Shown here piece by piece: positions 51,970 to 63,950 of a stretch of DNA of 64,000 bases. Location of the stretch: the NCBI GenBank assembly GCA_905160935.1, contig CAJHZI010000073.1, forward strand, positions 1 to 64,000, written 5' to 3'. Numbering within the stretch: position 1 is the stretch's first letter; the number at the start of each line of letters is the position of its first letter. This DNA comes from Enchytraeus crypticus. Its lineage: Eukaryota; Annelida; Clitellata; Enchytraeida; Enchytraeidae. Both the position numbers and the translations under genes were made by a program. The notes beneath the pieces are model-generated. The model saw only the letters and a list, made by a program, of their open reading frames with translations, was not told where the DNA came from and ran no database searches.

Positions 51970-53130
51970 TGGAGTGTCAGAAGGTAACCAAGATTCAGTT
52001 AGAAGCAAGATATCAGGAAGCAGAATATCAAGAACCAAGTGACTGTGATAAATCAAGAATGTCTGTCAAAAAGTCAAGAAGTAGGACTAGTCAGGAAAGA
52101 CGAGCAGCATATGCTTCATCAGAAATTACAGCAGCAGCAAGGCAGATTTCCACAGCAGATGCATCAACAGCAGAAATATATACAGCAAGTTGTACATCAG
52201 AAAGATAAAACACAACATCATCATCATAATATTCCCTTGAATCCCAGTTTAACACAACATACGAGTAAAATTCTAATTCTGCTACAACTTCTTTAATAAT
52301 AAACAACAGTGTTCAAAGTAAAGCGTCCATCCGACAGGACACATATCCAAGTCAACAGAGTACTAGGTTCAATAGTTCATTGAAAGTAAAGCAGAACAGG
52401 AAATATGACAAATCAGCAATAATTTAATTTTTCTTACTTTAAATAGGGAAATCAGATGGAAATTTGAGAAATAAATCAACAAACTCTTATAATCATAATC
52501 AGCGGAGAAATCATTACACAGGAGGTTATCATAATAAGCGAGAATGGAATTGGAACAGCAAAGTAATACATCGTTAAAGTAAGTCGTGTTGATGCACATA
52601 ATAGAGACATTTCATACTGGAAAAGTAAATATAGACATAAGAGACTCGATAGTTCATATTCGCATAATTATGAATAGTATGACGGATATCACAACAGAAA
52701 TAAATACGGAAATCAAAGATATTTCAGCAGAACTCAGAATTTCCAGAGACGAGTTGATCAAAGTAATCAGCATTTCCAGAGACCAGTTGATCAGAGTTGT
52801 CAGAATTATCAGAGAAGTGAGAATAATAGAATTCAAGATATATCACAAAGCTCAACGATATCAAAGAAGAGATGATAGCAGAGATCAAGGATATTATAAC
52901 AGAAACAATAATATATATCAAAATTATAATAACTAACCTTCATTGCTAAAACTGCATTTATTTTAAGTAACCTAAAGATTGTAAACAAATTAATGCTGGA
53001 TGCGGGGTGCATCTAACTTTACTTGTATATATTGAGGAGGCCGATTCTATGAGCGGGCCCTCACCTAAATTTTTGGGGCGTTTGGGAACCAAGGCCATAA
53101 TATATCGCCGTCGCCTGCTTGTTACTGTTA
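51970..53130 (+). other. Low-complexity, coding-like Q/N/S/R-rich region, unassigned
   Basis: Frames in this stretch show unusual composition: QKLQQQQGRFPQQMHQQQKY (about 52106-52165) and, in other frames, YPSQQSTRFNSS, NSYNHNQRRNHYTGGYHNKR, RYFSRTQNFQRRVDQSNQHF, QRPVDQSCQNYQRS. Many stops break them. It may be the basic, disordered end of a retroelement gag or an old processed gene. No protein family can be named. Confidence 0.35.
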
Positions 53131-53159
53131 GTTGATGACAATTAATAAATACATTATAG

Positions 53160-53347
53160 ATGACCCAGAATTTGACGGTGGCTGCCAACCGAACGAGTAT
53201 GCAGTACAGTTGTGTGGACCGGATCCGAGTTCAGGTGTATGTTCAACACGTGAGGTTTACAGAGGTCGAGATTTAGAATGTATGGTAGCTGGTCTGTTGC
53301 CAGGCAGGACATATCAGCTGCAGACCAGAGCATTCAACAAGGCTGGG
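53160..53347 (+). CDS. FNDC3: FNDC3-like exon 9 in window
   Basis: Acceptor acattatag, donor gtatgt, 188 bp, phase 1 in and phase 0 out. It encodes DDPEFDGGCQPNEYAVQLCG, PDPSSGVCSTREVYRGRDLE and CMVAGLLPGRTYQLQTRAFN, then KAG: nearly a whole FN3 domain. The block [RE]EVY.G.[DE][LV]EC.V..LLPG[RK]TY matches FNDC3. The next exon continues in phase 0. Confidence 0.93.
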
Positions 53348-53965
53348 GTATGTATTAAACATACTTAGCGAATGAAGTTTGTATGCAAATACTAGGTGTC
53401 CAAACTAAAAAATTCATGGTGTTTTGAATAAATGCGGCATTTATTGATATGTCAATGTTAAGTTTTTTTGCTAACGTAGCCTGTTGAAGGTATTTCTCGT
53501 TATGTTTCCGGGTATGTTGAACCACTACAAAATATGACAACTGCAAGCTAGCTCCCGTGTGTACTTAGAGGCGACTACAGCAGGAGCCCAGGAAGGCAAA
53601 GGGATTCCATCTCTTGAAGCAATAAAAATACGATCAAGGTATGCTAGCTAGCAGTGATGGGCATGTAACTGAAAAAATTAGTTGAAGTAAAATATTCTTT
53701 TAACTGAAAAACTGAAGTATTTTTAACTAAAACAAAGGTTAAACTAAACTGCTTCTAATTAACTGAAACGAAAAATTAAACTTAACTGTTTTAACTATGA
53801 AAGAAAAATTATACTTAACTTTTTATTATTTAGGCCTACCCCTTCATTAATAGACCTAAACATCATAAGTAATATAATTTTATATTCGAATTAATATTAT
53901 CAAAATACTTACGTAAATGCTAGTATTAATATTAGCATAATAATTGCATATCGAAAGGAATGTCA
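53348..53965. other. FNDC3 intron with degenerate AACTGAAA-type repeat
   Basis: At about 53690-53830 there is a poorly ordered run of aactgaaa/taaactaaac/ttaactg words. No gene. Confidence 0.45.
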
Positions 53966-53969
53966 TAAA

Positions 53970-54095
53970 TAATTTAAAGATCCACTCGTATGTGGACATG
54001 AAGAGTAAGACAGAAGATCGAGATGAGTAGAGGCGATATATACCATGGACCTGCCAGTAGGCAGTGCACTAAAAGAGAGAGAGAATATTAGCATT
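53970..54095 (+). mobile_element. RTE-like LINE 3' terminal fragment
   Basis: DPLVCGHEE-type remnant followed by TATATACCATGGACCTGCCA, GTAGGCAGTGCACTAAAAG and a GA tail. Confidence 0.8.
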
Positions 54096-54099
54096 ACGC

Positions 54100-55095
54100 C
54101 GCTGATGTTTAGCATTTATGCTGAGCCAATGACGGAGTAAGCTATGGAAGACATGGAAGAAGGAATAAAAGGAAGAAAATTGTTACAAGTTGTAAGATTT
54201 GCAGATGATCAAGGAATGGTGGTGGGAAGCGAGACTGGACTTCAGAAGATAATGGATAGTCTGAGTAATAATACAATAATAATAAAGGTTTAACGTCCGC
54301 TTCCTCATCCAAGGTTGATGTCAGGGACGTCCCCACGGCACACATCACTACAGATCAATTCACCCAAACCCATCTGCAAAAGAAATGTGCTGAGGAGAAA
54401 TAAGGTCCTAAACGAAAGCCGGTACGCTGATCAAAAATGGTCAGGGTAGATCGATTAAATCTACTGTGGGAAAGGTAAGTCTTAAGCTTACTACAGAAAG
54501 TTGAAAGAGAAGAACAAGAACGAAGATTAATAGGTAAAGAGTTCCAGATTGTGGGTGCTGCATAAGAAAATGAACGTCTGCCTTCAAATGAAATGATATA
54601 GCATTGAAGTATGGAATGAATACTAACATCAAAAAGACAAAAGTCATGGGAGGGAAGTCAATAATATAATAAATGGTGCGAACTTGGAACGGGTAAGAAG
54701 TTTCAAATATTTAGGTCATACTATAACAGATGATGGGAAAAGTGAGACTGAAATATGCATTTGGATTAGGATTGCACAAGCAAAATAGGCCTTCGGAAAT
54801 AGGAAGAACGTGTAACAAAAAGTCTAATGAAGACACATATAAAGATAGTGAAAACCTTTGTCTGGACCACGCTATTATATGAATACTGAAACATGGACCT
54901 TAAGGAAGGAAGATATTAGGAAACTAGAGGCATTGGAAATGTGGATATGGAGAAGAATTGAAAGGATTAGCTGGACTCAAAAGGTTACAAATAAGGAAGT
55001 TCTGGAGAGAGTTGATACAGATAGACAGTTGATAAATGCATTAAAAATAGGAAGAGTTGGATAGGACACATTGTAAGAGATGAAGGTCTACTAAA
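54100..55095 (+). mobile_element. RTE-like LINE interrupted by an L2-like fragment
   Basis: The left part to 54282 encodes EEGIKGRKLLQVVRFADDQG, MVVGSETGLQKIMDSLS. The right part from about 54584 resumes with ALKYGMNTNIKKTKVM and continues to DRQLINALKIGRVG at 55060. The insert (54283-54583) is an L2 3' fragment in the opposite orientation. Confidence 0.82.
54283..54583 (-). mobile_element. L2-like LINE 3' fragment nested in an RTE-like LINE
   Basis: The complement ends with CAACCTTGGATGAGGAAGCG, GACGTTAAACC and a (TTATT)n tail; upstream it has FHLKADVHFLMQHPQSGTLY. Confidence 0.85.
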
Positions 55096-55640
55096 AGAGG
55101 TGTCATTGAGTCATAGTAGTAGTAGTAGTATGCACTTCTGCGCACCGATGTGTGCAAGCAACACTTGCAATATTAGGTACTGGGAAAAGAAGGCAGCACA
55201 CTAGTCCCAATCCATTAAATAAAAATGTTTTAAGCTTGGATTTGAAGGAAAATGTTCCGAGTTCATTTCGCAGCGATGCCAGTAGTTTATTCCATGTTGA
55301 TTCAGTTGCCCTTGTGAAGGATCTTGATGCCAGAGCTGACTTAAGTCCGGCAGGTTTCGCGAGTAAGCGCTGGCCTTGTGACCTCAGTTGCCGAGTTGGT
55401 TCATATTCATTTACAAGATCACGGATATATGTTGGCTGATTTGTGCTGAGTATCTTGTGTGTGATCAAAGCAACCTTGTATTCAATGCGCTGGGGAATTG
55501 ACAGCCAGTGAAGCTCTCGCAGCACAATCCTGATATGATCCGTCTCTGAAACGACACGTGCTAAGCTGTTCTGGACTCGCTGTAGCTTTGGAATATTTTG
55601 AGCTGATGTGCCGTCGAGAAGAGAGTTGCAGTAATGCAGC
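55096..55640 (-). mobile_element. L2/CR1-like LINE 3' region, distinct subfamily
   Basis: On the minus strand it encodes LRELHWLSIPQRIEYKVALI, THKILSTNQPTYIRDLVNEY, KSALASRSFTRATESTWNKL, the typical post-RT end of L2-like LINEs, followed by an AC-rich or (ATC)n end near 55100. Upstream (55480-55640) gives a LLDGTSAQNIPKLQRVQNSL-like piece. Confidence 0.8.
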
Positions 55641-55724
55641 CTTGAACTGACTATTCTGCAAGCTACTCAGTAGGCAACGGCTTTGTCGAGCATGGGTCGT
55701 ATATGTCAAAGAGCATGAATATTG

Positions 55725-55890
55725 TACTTTCGTTTAGGAACTTACTTCTCCTCAGCATATTTCTTTTGCAGATTGGTCTGGGTGAATTGATCTGTAGTGA
55801 TGTGTGCTCTGGGGACGTCCCTGACATCATCCCTGGATGAGGAAACGGACGTTAAACCTTTAGTATTACTGTTATTATTATTATTATTTA
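55725..55890 (+). mobile_element. L2-like LINE 3' end
   Basis: TTGCAGATTGGTCTGGGTGA, CATCCCTGGATGAGGAAACG, GACGTTAAACC and a (TTATTA)n tail, identical in type to 21620-21729. Confidence 0.88.
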
Positions 55891-56119
55891 TTATTATCTT
55901 TAGCTTAGGACTGCATAACGTGGACTTGCTATAATACAGATCACGAGAACGAGATAGAGCGGTACAAAGTTTACCTTGCGGTTTATTGGATGTCAGACAC
56001 AGAAAGGTCACACAAGGATTGTTTGCTAAATAGGTAGTATACTAAGAGAGAGAGTGAGGGAAGGATACGTATTACATTATATTGCATAGTGTAGTCATGC
56101 GCATCGTATTGTTTTGTAG

Positions 56120-56311
56120 CCAGGACCTTGGTCTGAACCCCTAGAAGTGGTAACTGGTCCAGGAGTGCCCGACGCCCCGCAGCATCCAGATATCTATTGT
56201 AGATCACCGCACTCCGCTCTTGTCACATGGAACGAACCCTCATCTAACGGCGCTCTTATCACTGAGTACAGGCTCGAGTGGCAAGTCAAAGACGAGCCTG
56301 ACTTCACTCCG
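56120..56311 (+). CDS. FNDC3: FNDC3-like exon 10 in window
   Basis: Acceptor ttgttttgtag, donor gttagt, 192 bp, phase 0 at both ends. It encodes PGPWSEPLEVVTGPGVPDAP, QHPDIYCRSPHSALVTWNEP, SSNGALITEYRLEWQVKDEP and DFTP: the G strand of one FN3 domain, the linker, and the A-C' part of the next. TGPGxPDxP, CRS and P.SNG..ITEYRLEW are close to FNDC3A/B sequence. Confidence 0.95.
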
Positions 56312-56461
56312 GTTAGTTAGAATTCAACCTCATTATTTTTTACAATGTTTAGATGGATGCATCTTTGTTTTGTAAATAAAACTTGTTTACAAACCAGTTT
56401 AAGCTTCACTAATTTTGATCTTAATGAAGACAGAATTGTACTTTTGAACAATCAATCTATT

Positions 56462-56560
56462 GATAAGAATTTAACGTCCTGTTCCTCGCCATAGTGCAAT
56501 GTCAGGGATTCTTAAGCAGACTCTGCATCAACAGACGCCAACGCATCAAAAGATGACAGC
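56462..56560 (-). mobile_element. L2-like LINE 3' terminal fragment (GATT-tail type)
   Basis: The complement reads CCCTGACATTGCACTATGGC, GAGGAACAGGACGTTAAATT and a CTTATCAATAG end, the same terminal type as at 42290-42352. Confidence 0.65.
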
Positions 56561-56564
56561 TGAG

Positions 56565-56700
56565 TAAAAGCTGTTAAGGCTAAGGTTAACGTCAGTTTCC
56601 TCACTCGAAAGCGATGTCAGTGACGGGCGAGCACAGGATTTGAACCCCGTACCATCTGTCCGCGGTCGAGTAACTTACCGACTTCGCCACTGGCTCCAGA
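56565..56700 (-). mobile_element. tRNA-headed SINE copy 5
   Basis: Complement: GGAGCCAGTGGCGAAGTCGG, ACTCGACCGCGG, B box GGGGTTCAAATCC, CGTCACTGACATCGCTTTCG, GAGGAAACTGACGTTAACC. It lies against the preceding LINE 3' fragment. Confidence 0.88.
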
Positions 56701-57494
56701 GAGTATGCAAAGACCGCAAGAGAATACGAGATCAAAACAGTGTAAGTCCAAAATCCGAGGCAAGAGGGTCAGTATGCTGACCTAAGGCAGAAGAAGATTT
56801 GTTGCAGGATCACAGAATTGCTGCATTAAATGGTTTATGTATGTTTAGTAATTGAGTATTTAAGTATTATTTTTAGCTTGATGCATACTATTTTAATGTA
56901 ATTAGATCTTTGTCATGAGCGTGGCCTAAATAGAATCGGAGTTCATGATTGGTGGGCCTGCCTGGATTAAGGAGGAGAGTTCAAGACGTCTAGAGGAGTA
57001 GACAAGGGACACGTGAAAGATGATTAGAGAAGATAACACGTGTTTAGAAAGATACTAGAAAAGATATAGATCTGTCACGTCTAGACGATATACATGTAGA
57101 CGGTAGTGGTTTATCTGTGAGCAGATAAGACCGTTGAGTTGACCCTAAGTGAAGTCAATGGAACTCGAGAGAACAGAGAAAACCTTGTAAAAGGGACTAG
57201 CGCAGATGCTAAGTACCCTAGAATACAAAAGTTCTTATGGTAGAATTTCTAGAGTAGTGCTGCAGTAATTATTCTAACTTAAACCGTTGGATTTGTAATA
57301 TATGAATTTTTGTGTTTGATATCGGCATATTTAATTTTGGATTATATCACGAGTTACTGTATTTTGCGCTTTATAAATTTCGGATATTTTGGTTTCATTG
57401 TAATTTAACTGCTAGTATTATTTAATTTGCGTTTTATTTAGTAAATTTCTTTTCATTTTTAAACACGTTTCCATGATTCTCACCTTTATTCACC
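56701..57494. other. FNDC3 intron, unassigned
   Basis: No gene or repeat recognised. Confidence 0.4.
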
Positions 57495-57632
57495 GGCTGG
57501 AGCAGTGGCGATGTCGGTAAGATACTCGACCGCGGATCAGTATGTGCTGGGTTCAAATCATGGGCTCGCACGTCACTGACATCGCTCCGAGTGAGGAACT
57601 GACGTTAACATTTGATGTTAAGCTTTTTTTAG
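57495..57632 (+). mobile_element. tRNA-headed SINE copy 6
   Basis: GGAGCAGTGGCGATGTCGGT, GATACTCGACCGCGGATCAG, B box GGGTTCAAATC, CGTCACTGACATCGC, GAGGAACTGACGTTAAC and a T-rich tail. Confidence 0.88.
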
Positions 57633-58760
57633 AATAAATTCAGAGATCTGATCGAGGCCAGGTCGAATGTTTTTAAGACTATAGGATTTTAAAGAACATT
57701 GGAGACCATGACATTGGTGCACAGACTCTAGGCCTGACCTAACAATGGTTAACCAGCTTTCATCCTTTTATTAATTTGTATATTCGGTATAATATTCTGG
57801 TGTCCGAAAGATTGAATCGTAGCTATTATTTAGAATGAATAAATTAACTATTGTATTAATGGAAGTGATAGAAAAACTGATTAATATTTAATCATATTTA
57901 ATCAGCTATAAATAGATTAATAGTATGCAGATTAGTGTTTTTATTGACCAATTTCCAATTAGTGAAAGTGATTTCAGGTTAATTCGTTGGTTAAGAATTT
58001 GATTGATTTATAAATGCAATATGTTTGTATGAAAGCTTGATTAGATATATTTTAGTATATGTTGTATGGTATTTGTGTTTCAAGTAAACAATTTAATGAT
58101 ACTGCAGTACAAGTAAAGTAAAGATTTGAAAGAATTACGTTTTTTGGAAGTGTGATCCTAGACCGTAGCTAAATTAGGGCCAGTGACCAGTGAGAATATG
58201 CCTAGACAGGAAGGAGAAAAGAGAAAAAATGAGACGGAAGAGTGACAACATGGACGTGTAACGTAAAAAATTGAAAAGAGATTTAGTAGATGTGAAGAGT
58301 CTCAGTAGTAGCCGAATTCAAGAGTAATTCGAAGAGTTTGCTTCGTAGAACTGATTGCAGTTCATCGAATAGTCGATGTGAAGATAGCGATCTGTAGATC
58401 AAACTGGTAAGAGTGTTCCACTGAGATATTATGACCTAGGAATTATATTAGAAGAAATTCTAGTAGTCAGAATAATCGTGAGGAAAGTAAAGTAAAGTGT
58501 AGGAATTTGTGCTAGAGAGCCTAGTAGTTATTTGTGTGTCGATTGTAAATGTGTTGTATGTATCTAAAGTGTTTTCTTTTGGATTATTTAAAGTGAACAG
58601 TAATTCGTTAGAAAAGTATAATTTTAAGTTCTGCAAATTTCGCTTACACGTGCTATTTTAAATCATTTTAATTTTCGTACAATTCACAACTGTGTATTCT
58701 TCTTATTAAATTAATTTAAATTTAATACGTTGAATTTATTAATAGTTTAGAAGGTTGTAA
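57633..58760. other. FNDC3 intron, unassigned
   Basis: About 1.1 kb AT-rich; no gene or repeat recognised. Confidence 0.4.
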
Positions 58761-58764
58761 CTGA

Positions 58765-58895
58765 CTTCGAAGTCGGTAAGACACTCGACCGCGGATCAGT
58801 ATGTGCGGGGTTTAAATTCTGGGCTCGCCCGTCACTGACATCGCTTTCGAGTGAGGAAACTGACGTTAACCTTAGCTTTACCAGCTTTATCCAGA
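58765..58895 (+). mobile_element. tRNA-headed SINE copy 7
   Basis: GACTTCGAAGTCGGTAAGAC, ACTCGACCGCGGATCAG, B box GGGGTTTAAATTC (two changes), CGTCACTGACATCGCTTTCG, GAGGAAACTGACGTTAACC, TTAGCTTTACCAGC. Confidence 0.88.
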
Positions 58896-59029
58896 TTCAG
58901 TCAAAAATCGAGGATAGGTAAAGATTTCAATATAATTATTAGAGTCAAATTATTTGAAATTTAAGCCCAGTAACATTTAATCTCAGGATCTCATTTTACC
59001 TCCCTTCAAATTGTAGAATCAACTCTTGA

Positions 59030-59335
59030 CAGTATCTCTCTTAGTGCGCTGCCTACTGGCAGTTCCATGGTATATATCGGCTCTACTCTTCTCTGTCTTC
59101 CGTTTTCCTCTTCATGTCCAGAAATAAGTGGGTCTTTAAATCATCTAACATACCTAATCTCCTCCAGCCTCTGCCTCTTTTTCTTTCCATTCTAACTTCT
59201 AAAACCTCCTTTAATAGACCTTCCCCCTTAGAATGTGTCCTATCCAACTCTTCTTCATATATCTTAATACATTTATCAACTGTCTATCTGTAACAACTCT
59301 CTCCAGAACTTCCTCTTTGGTATATTGGGTTATAG
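59030..59335 (-). mobile_element. RTE-like LINE 3' fragment, minus strand
   Basis: The complement ends in a GATATATACCATGGAACTGCC, AGTAGGCAGCGCACTAAGAG segment, preceded by the EVRMERKRGRGWRRLGMLDD-type end. It lies about 45 bp upstream of the exon at 59381. Confidence 0.82.
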
Positions 59336-59380
59336 TTATAGCTGTAATATTTACATAAATATAAATTTATATTTTTGTAG

Positions 59381-59455
59381 GTATACTCTGGACTAAGTGC
59401 AAGCTATGAGATTGCTAGACTTTCGCCTGCTACATTCTATGCTTTCAGAGTGCAG
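59381..59455 (+). CDS. FNDC3: FNDC3-like exon 11 in window (last seen)
   Basis: Acceptor tatttttgtag, donor gtaaat, 75 bp, phase 0 at both ends. It encodes VYSGLSASYEIARLSPATFY and AFRVQ, the C'-to-F strands of the FN3 domain begun in the exon at 56120. The block Y.G....YEI..LSPAT.Y..RVQ matches FNDC3. The next exon, which should begin with an A/ALS-type F strand, is not in the window. Confidence 0.94.
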
Positions 59456-59559
59456 GTAAATAGATCTCTCGTTCTCTCTAGGGCACAAGTTGTATCTTTA
59501 GATAAATCAAAAGAAAAGGAATTACATTCTTAAAATTGTATGTCTATGGTTAACGAGTC

Positions 59560-59725
59560 TTCTTCGTCCTGTTTCGTGCCTGTTCCAAACCTGGGCAGTC
59601 ATGGTCATGTTCTTTAACTATATGTTTCAATTAATTGTTGCTCTGATCACTTCTGTTTCCTTTATTTGGATTCACTTGCGTAGACTTTTTATGAGCGTCA
59701 TCCGCTGCCTGGCGCGGATACACCA
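59560..59725 (-). mobile_element. RTE-like LINE 3' end, second subfamily
   Basis: It matches 36545-36700 (ctgttccaaacctgggcagt, catggtcatgttctttaact, gttgctctgatcacttctgt), the 3' part of the minus-strand LINE there. Confidence 0.7.
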
Positions 59726-62080
59726 TTGGGGATGCTGGGATCCATCCCCCCACCAGCCCTGGCGTGGTTTTTAAAGGAACGACAGTAATGGTGCATTTTT
59801 ATCTTAGATAAAGAATTGTTTATTAATGAAAGCATTATGTTATGATACAAAAGATATAACAATAAATTAAACAATCAAAGGTAACCAAAAAGCCGCGCTA
59901 ATCTGTTCTACACTCTTAGAAGCTTGCTCTCGTCCATCTATGATACTTTGAAAGTATGAAAAATATACAACCCTGCACGCTGTGTAGTTTAGATGATAGC
60001 TAGCGACATGATACGGAACCATATTAATATATGTACAATGTACATGTAGATATAAGCATTAAGCGTACCCATCGCCTTCCACTGTTTTCTGTAATTAAGG
60101 CTAAGCAATAATGGTTGTCTAAAACAGTGAATTCTTAACCTTAAATTAGGCTACATGCGATGCGACTTTAGCCGGCTATAATACTTCTGTTATTTTTGCT
60201 ATTTTTAATTGTAAATTTAATGAATTCACTTTCCGGACTGGTTCATCAGAGAATAGAGTAGCGTGCTAAGACCCAAAGATATTGAATTAAACCGCGTAGG
60301 CCAATTATTATTAAACATAAATTGTTAACAGTTATATAGGCTATATCAAGATTCACCATCATTTCGCATGGTAGGTTTATATTTGACCTAAAGTCATAAA
60401 AATACCTTATGTAATAGGAGAGGTTGATGTAGAAGAGGTCATTAGTTTAAATGTATAATCAAGGCTATAGTCGTTATGCTGGAATAAATAGCAGCCCTCT
60501 TGTGAAGGAAACCCGTGAAGCGAGGGCGACAGGTTGTCAGAATTGATAAATTGCTAATATATGTCGAGAGAATTCAGTCCAATATCAATATGCCTGCAAC
60601 ATTAATGGCTTAGTTTCCTGTGACGCCTTATCCTCATTATCAAGTTAGAACTTGAGGCGTAGGAACAGCTCATCTTGCGTTCTGTAGACTGCAGCCTAAA
60701 GTTGGGGCTAAGAGTGAAGGTGCCGCCGTTAATACATATACAGGAGTTCTAATGAGCTCTAATTCAGGAGTTCTAATGAGTTCTAATTCAGTTGGATTCA
60801 CAAGCTTAGTAGTCACTGCTGTACATGTATCTTACTTTATACGTTAGTAGGCTAGTATGGAGTTATGAAAATGTTAAAATTATGTCGATGAAAGGATCGT
60901 TTAATTCACTTAGACTAGATCACTAGAGTACGTATAGGCTATTTAGTGATAAGAATAATTCAGATAGATATAGTCACTATAGTATTAATATAATTAATAT
61001 GAGATGTTAAAAATACACGCATAGCTAAATCGCAGGTTAATAAAAACTGGGCTACATAATTAATATACAAATTGTAGGCCAATATGTATAAAAAAATTAC
61101 CTTTGGCTCTATGCAATTCTCCGCAATGCTTTAGCTTTAAAATAGACTGAGTAGGATATATTTTATGCCTTCAACTATATGTAGAACGTGCCAGAACGTA
61201 TGGTTCCTATTACCAGTAGTACAGCCTTCATAATGATAACTGACATCATTTGGATAATTGAACCGGTTGCAAACTTAAGATGCTCCATAAACAGGAAACC
61301 TTCAACTCCCTGAATTTCAGTTGGATCAGACAGTATCATTAGAAACTTGGTCAATTGACAATCATCGCTCCCCATCAAAAATTTCTGTACCCTCGCCTGT
61401 CCGCTGCCGACTCTTGCTTCCTTTGCCTTCTGTTTTTCTTTCAACTATTATATTCTTAATGATTTTGTTTCACATATTATGCCCGAAATTGATAGCGTGA
61501 TCTATGTATGAAAACATTCTCTTATGTATATATGTAATTCTCTTATAGAACCACAGCTATTCTGCTTCCAGTTTCTTTTCCGTTCCAGAAGAAATTGTGG
61601 GACTTACACTTTCGTGTAAAAATGTTGGACTTATTGAAAAAGTCATATTTTGCCTAACCATTTAACCGTTATCTGCAGTCATTGATTATGTTACGCTTCT
61701 TTTTTCTTCATTAATTAAGTTATGTTTCTTATATTACGCGTCACATATCAGTCTATAGAGTCATTAATTATGAAAGAAATTTCTGAGGTTTTCTATATTA
61801 ACTTATAAGCATAGGCTATGACCTAGCTGCTCGCATCCCAAAATAAATTACACAATACTTAGGGTACCTAACTGGTTATTTTCGTAATACTTTTTTATTT
61901 AACTCAGTGCCTCCCCCCCCCGTGAGACGATCCGTTAATATTCTAACGTGGACAAATATCTGTACTACTGGCACAGATGGTACTAAATTTTATTTTAAGT
62001 TAGCATCTAACTACGCATTTAGTACTTCACTAGTTTATATAAATTATAACGCTTAATTAATTTATAAAGCTATATTGATG
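59726..62080. other. FNDC3 intron, about 2.3 kb unassigned
   Basis: No gene, terminal repeat or LINE motif recognised. A 25-bp direct duplication (aggagttctaatgagntcta) lies at 60743-60791, and a C8 run at 61914-61921. The minus-strand frame at 61175-61444 (89 residues) has no family motif and I do not call it a gene. Confidence 0.45.
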
Positions 62081-62084
62081 CCTT

Positions 62085-62790
62085 TTTTTAAAAAAGGTAA
62101 ATTAGACAGTTTTGAAAACTGTAGATCTTTGTTGAATATTCTTCTGGTAGAATAATATCGATAGAACAGTCAGATTCTGGAAAATGTAGCTTATAAACGG
62201 ATATTTCTTATTTGAATATTTGTTGATATTTTTTATATACAAAATTATGGGTGATAATCAATTTAGTTTTAGAGCTGGACATTCAGCTATAGCTGCACTA
62301 CAAAGCTGTATAAAAGTATTAAGAATGGAAAAGGCAGTGGAACAATTTTGAAGTGTCTCTTCCTTGATTTATCCAGGTCATTTGGTAGGGTAGATCATAA
62401 TTTATTTTAAACAAACTGTTTTATTGGCTGCGTGGAGTCTCCTGTAACTGATTCAATCATGAGTGTGGATACCAACATTGGAAAGCCATTGGTAGCTATT
62501 TTAAAGTCTGTTTCAGCAACTTAACCTGTCATGGGTGTGCCCCAAAGCTCTGTCGTGGACCCTCTGTGATTCTTAGTCATTAGTGATTAATGACATTCAG
62601 AATGCCAGCAGTGCTGTAGTTCTACAAAATTAATTAGTCAATGATGCAAAAGTAATAATTTAGCTACTATCTATAAACAGCCTTAAATCAATTTTTATTT
62701 TATTTTTTCTAAGAAGAATGATGAATTCATTGCCGTTTATAATCTATCTACTTATCTACACAATTGTTTAATAATCAGAGCATCAAGCAC
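62085..62790 (+). mobile_element. Old L2/CR1/Jockey-like LINE RT remnant
   Basis: Through several frames: DNQFSFRAGHSAIAALQSC, CLFLDLSRSFGRVDHN (motif A) and MGVPQSSVVDPL (GVPQGSVLGPL). It is heavily decayed, with no catalytic DD box readable. Confidence 0.65.
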
Positions 62791-63375
62791 TACATTTCAT
62801 AGGTTATTGATTAATGACATGTTAACTTTCAAAGAGTATAAGTAAATGGAAAATGTAAGTATAAGTATAAGTAAATATGACCCTTAAAGTCATTAGTGCC
62901 AATAGTATGCTATATCGGTGTCGTGCTTTTACTCATTATAGCTGCTGCAAATATTTATTATTTTCCCATTGTGCACTTCAAAGTTCTATACGGTATTAAA
63001 GTTAATGGGGGCGTTTCGTCTACTGAGATGCACCGCCAATGTAGATACTGCAACACTAAAGTGCTTTACGCCTAGTGTATTACCCCTAACTCTTCAGTAA
63101 AAACTTTCAATCGGGCCGGTTTGCATGACTAACTTGGAAGCTGTCATATTGATAACTTTGATTTGTTCATTAATTCTAAGGTAATTTACTCCCTTCCTTC
63201 ATGATATAAATTTACTTCCTTCCTTCATAGTATTATTATAATATTCGTATGTGTATTATAATACTCTATTAAACCTTTCCTAAATGGTGTCTGTTAATAC
63301 TGTTATTTTTTATAGGTTGTTAGCTGTCAATATAGGTGTCAATATAGACTACTATTTTTATTGATATAACCGATT
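62791..63375. other. FNDC3 intron, unassigned
   Basis: No gene. A direct repeat (acttccttccttcat) appears twice near 63190-63225. Confidence 0.4.
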
Positions 63376-63950
63376 ACTATAACCGATGACGGGAAATGTG
63401 AGACTGAAATATGCAGTAGGATTGCACAAGTAAAAGCGGCCTTCGGTAGTAGGAAATAACTGTTATCAAAAAAATCTGAAGAAAGATACAAAGATAAAGA
63501 TACTGAAAAAGATAGTAATAGTGCTTTGGTTTGGACCACGCTATTGTGTGGTTGTGAAACATGGACCTTAAGGAAGGAAGATATTAGTTAAAATGGAGGC
63601 ATTGGAAATGTGGATTTGGAGAAGAATGGAGAGGATTAGCTGGACTCAAGAGGCTACAAATGAGGAAGTCCTGGAGAGAGTTGGCACAGATAGACAGTTG
63701 ATAAATGTATTAAGAAATAGGAAGAAGAGTTGGATAGGACACATTCTAAGGGGGGAAGGTCTATTAAAAGAGATCATAGAAGGTAGAATGGTAGGAAAAA
63801 GAGGCTGGGACAGGCCGAGATTAGGTATGTTAGATTTTTTAAAGACCCACTCATATGTGGAAATGAAGAGGAAGACGGAAGACAGAGAAGAGTGGAGGCG
63901 TTATATACCATGGACCTGCCAGTAGGCAGTGCACTAGGAGAGAGATTTTT
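63376..63950 (+). mobile_element. RTE-like LINE 3' half
   Basis: It starts near a TDDGKCETEICSRIAQVKAA-type post-RT segment, continues with GPRYCVVVKHGP-like stops, and from 63593 has an open 110-residue end: MEALEMWIWRRMERISWTQE, TDRQLINVLRNRKKSWIGHI, EGRMVGKRGWDRPRLGMLDF, TEDREEWRRYIPWTCQ. It ends in the CCTGCCAGTAGGCAGTGCAC, TAGGAGAGAG terminal segment. It is the best preserved 3' end of this family. Confidence 0.88.

Noticed and set aside
61175-61444. An 89-residue minus-strand frame as a host gene
   Set aside because: No motif, no splice context or repeat support; length is within chance for AT-rich DNA of this size.
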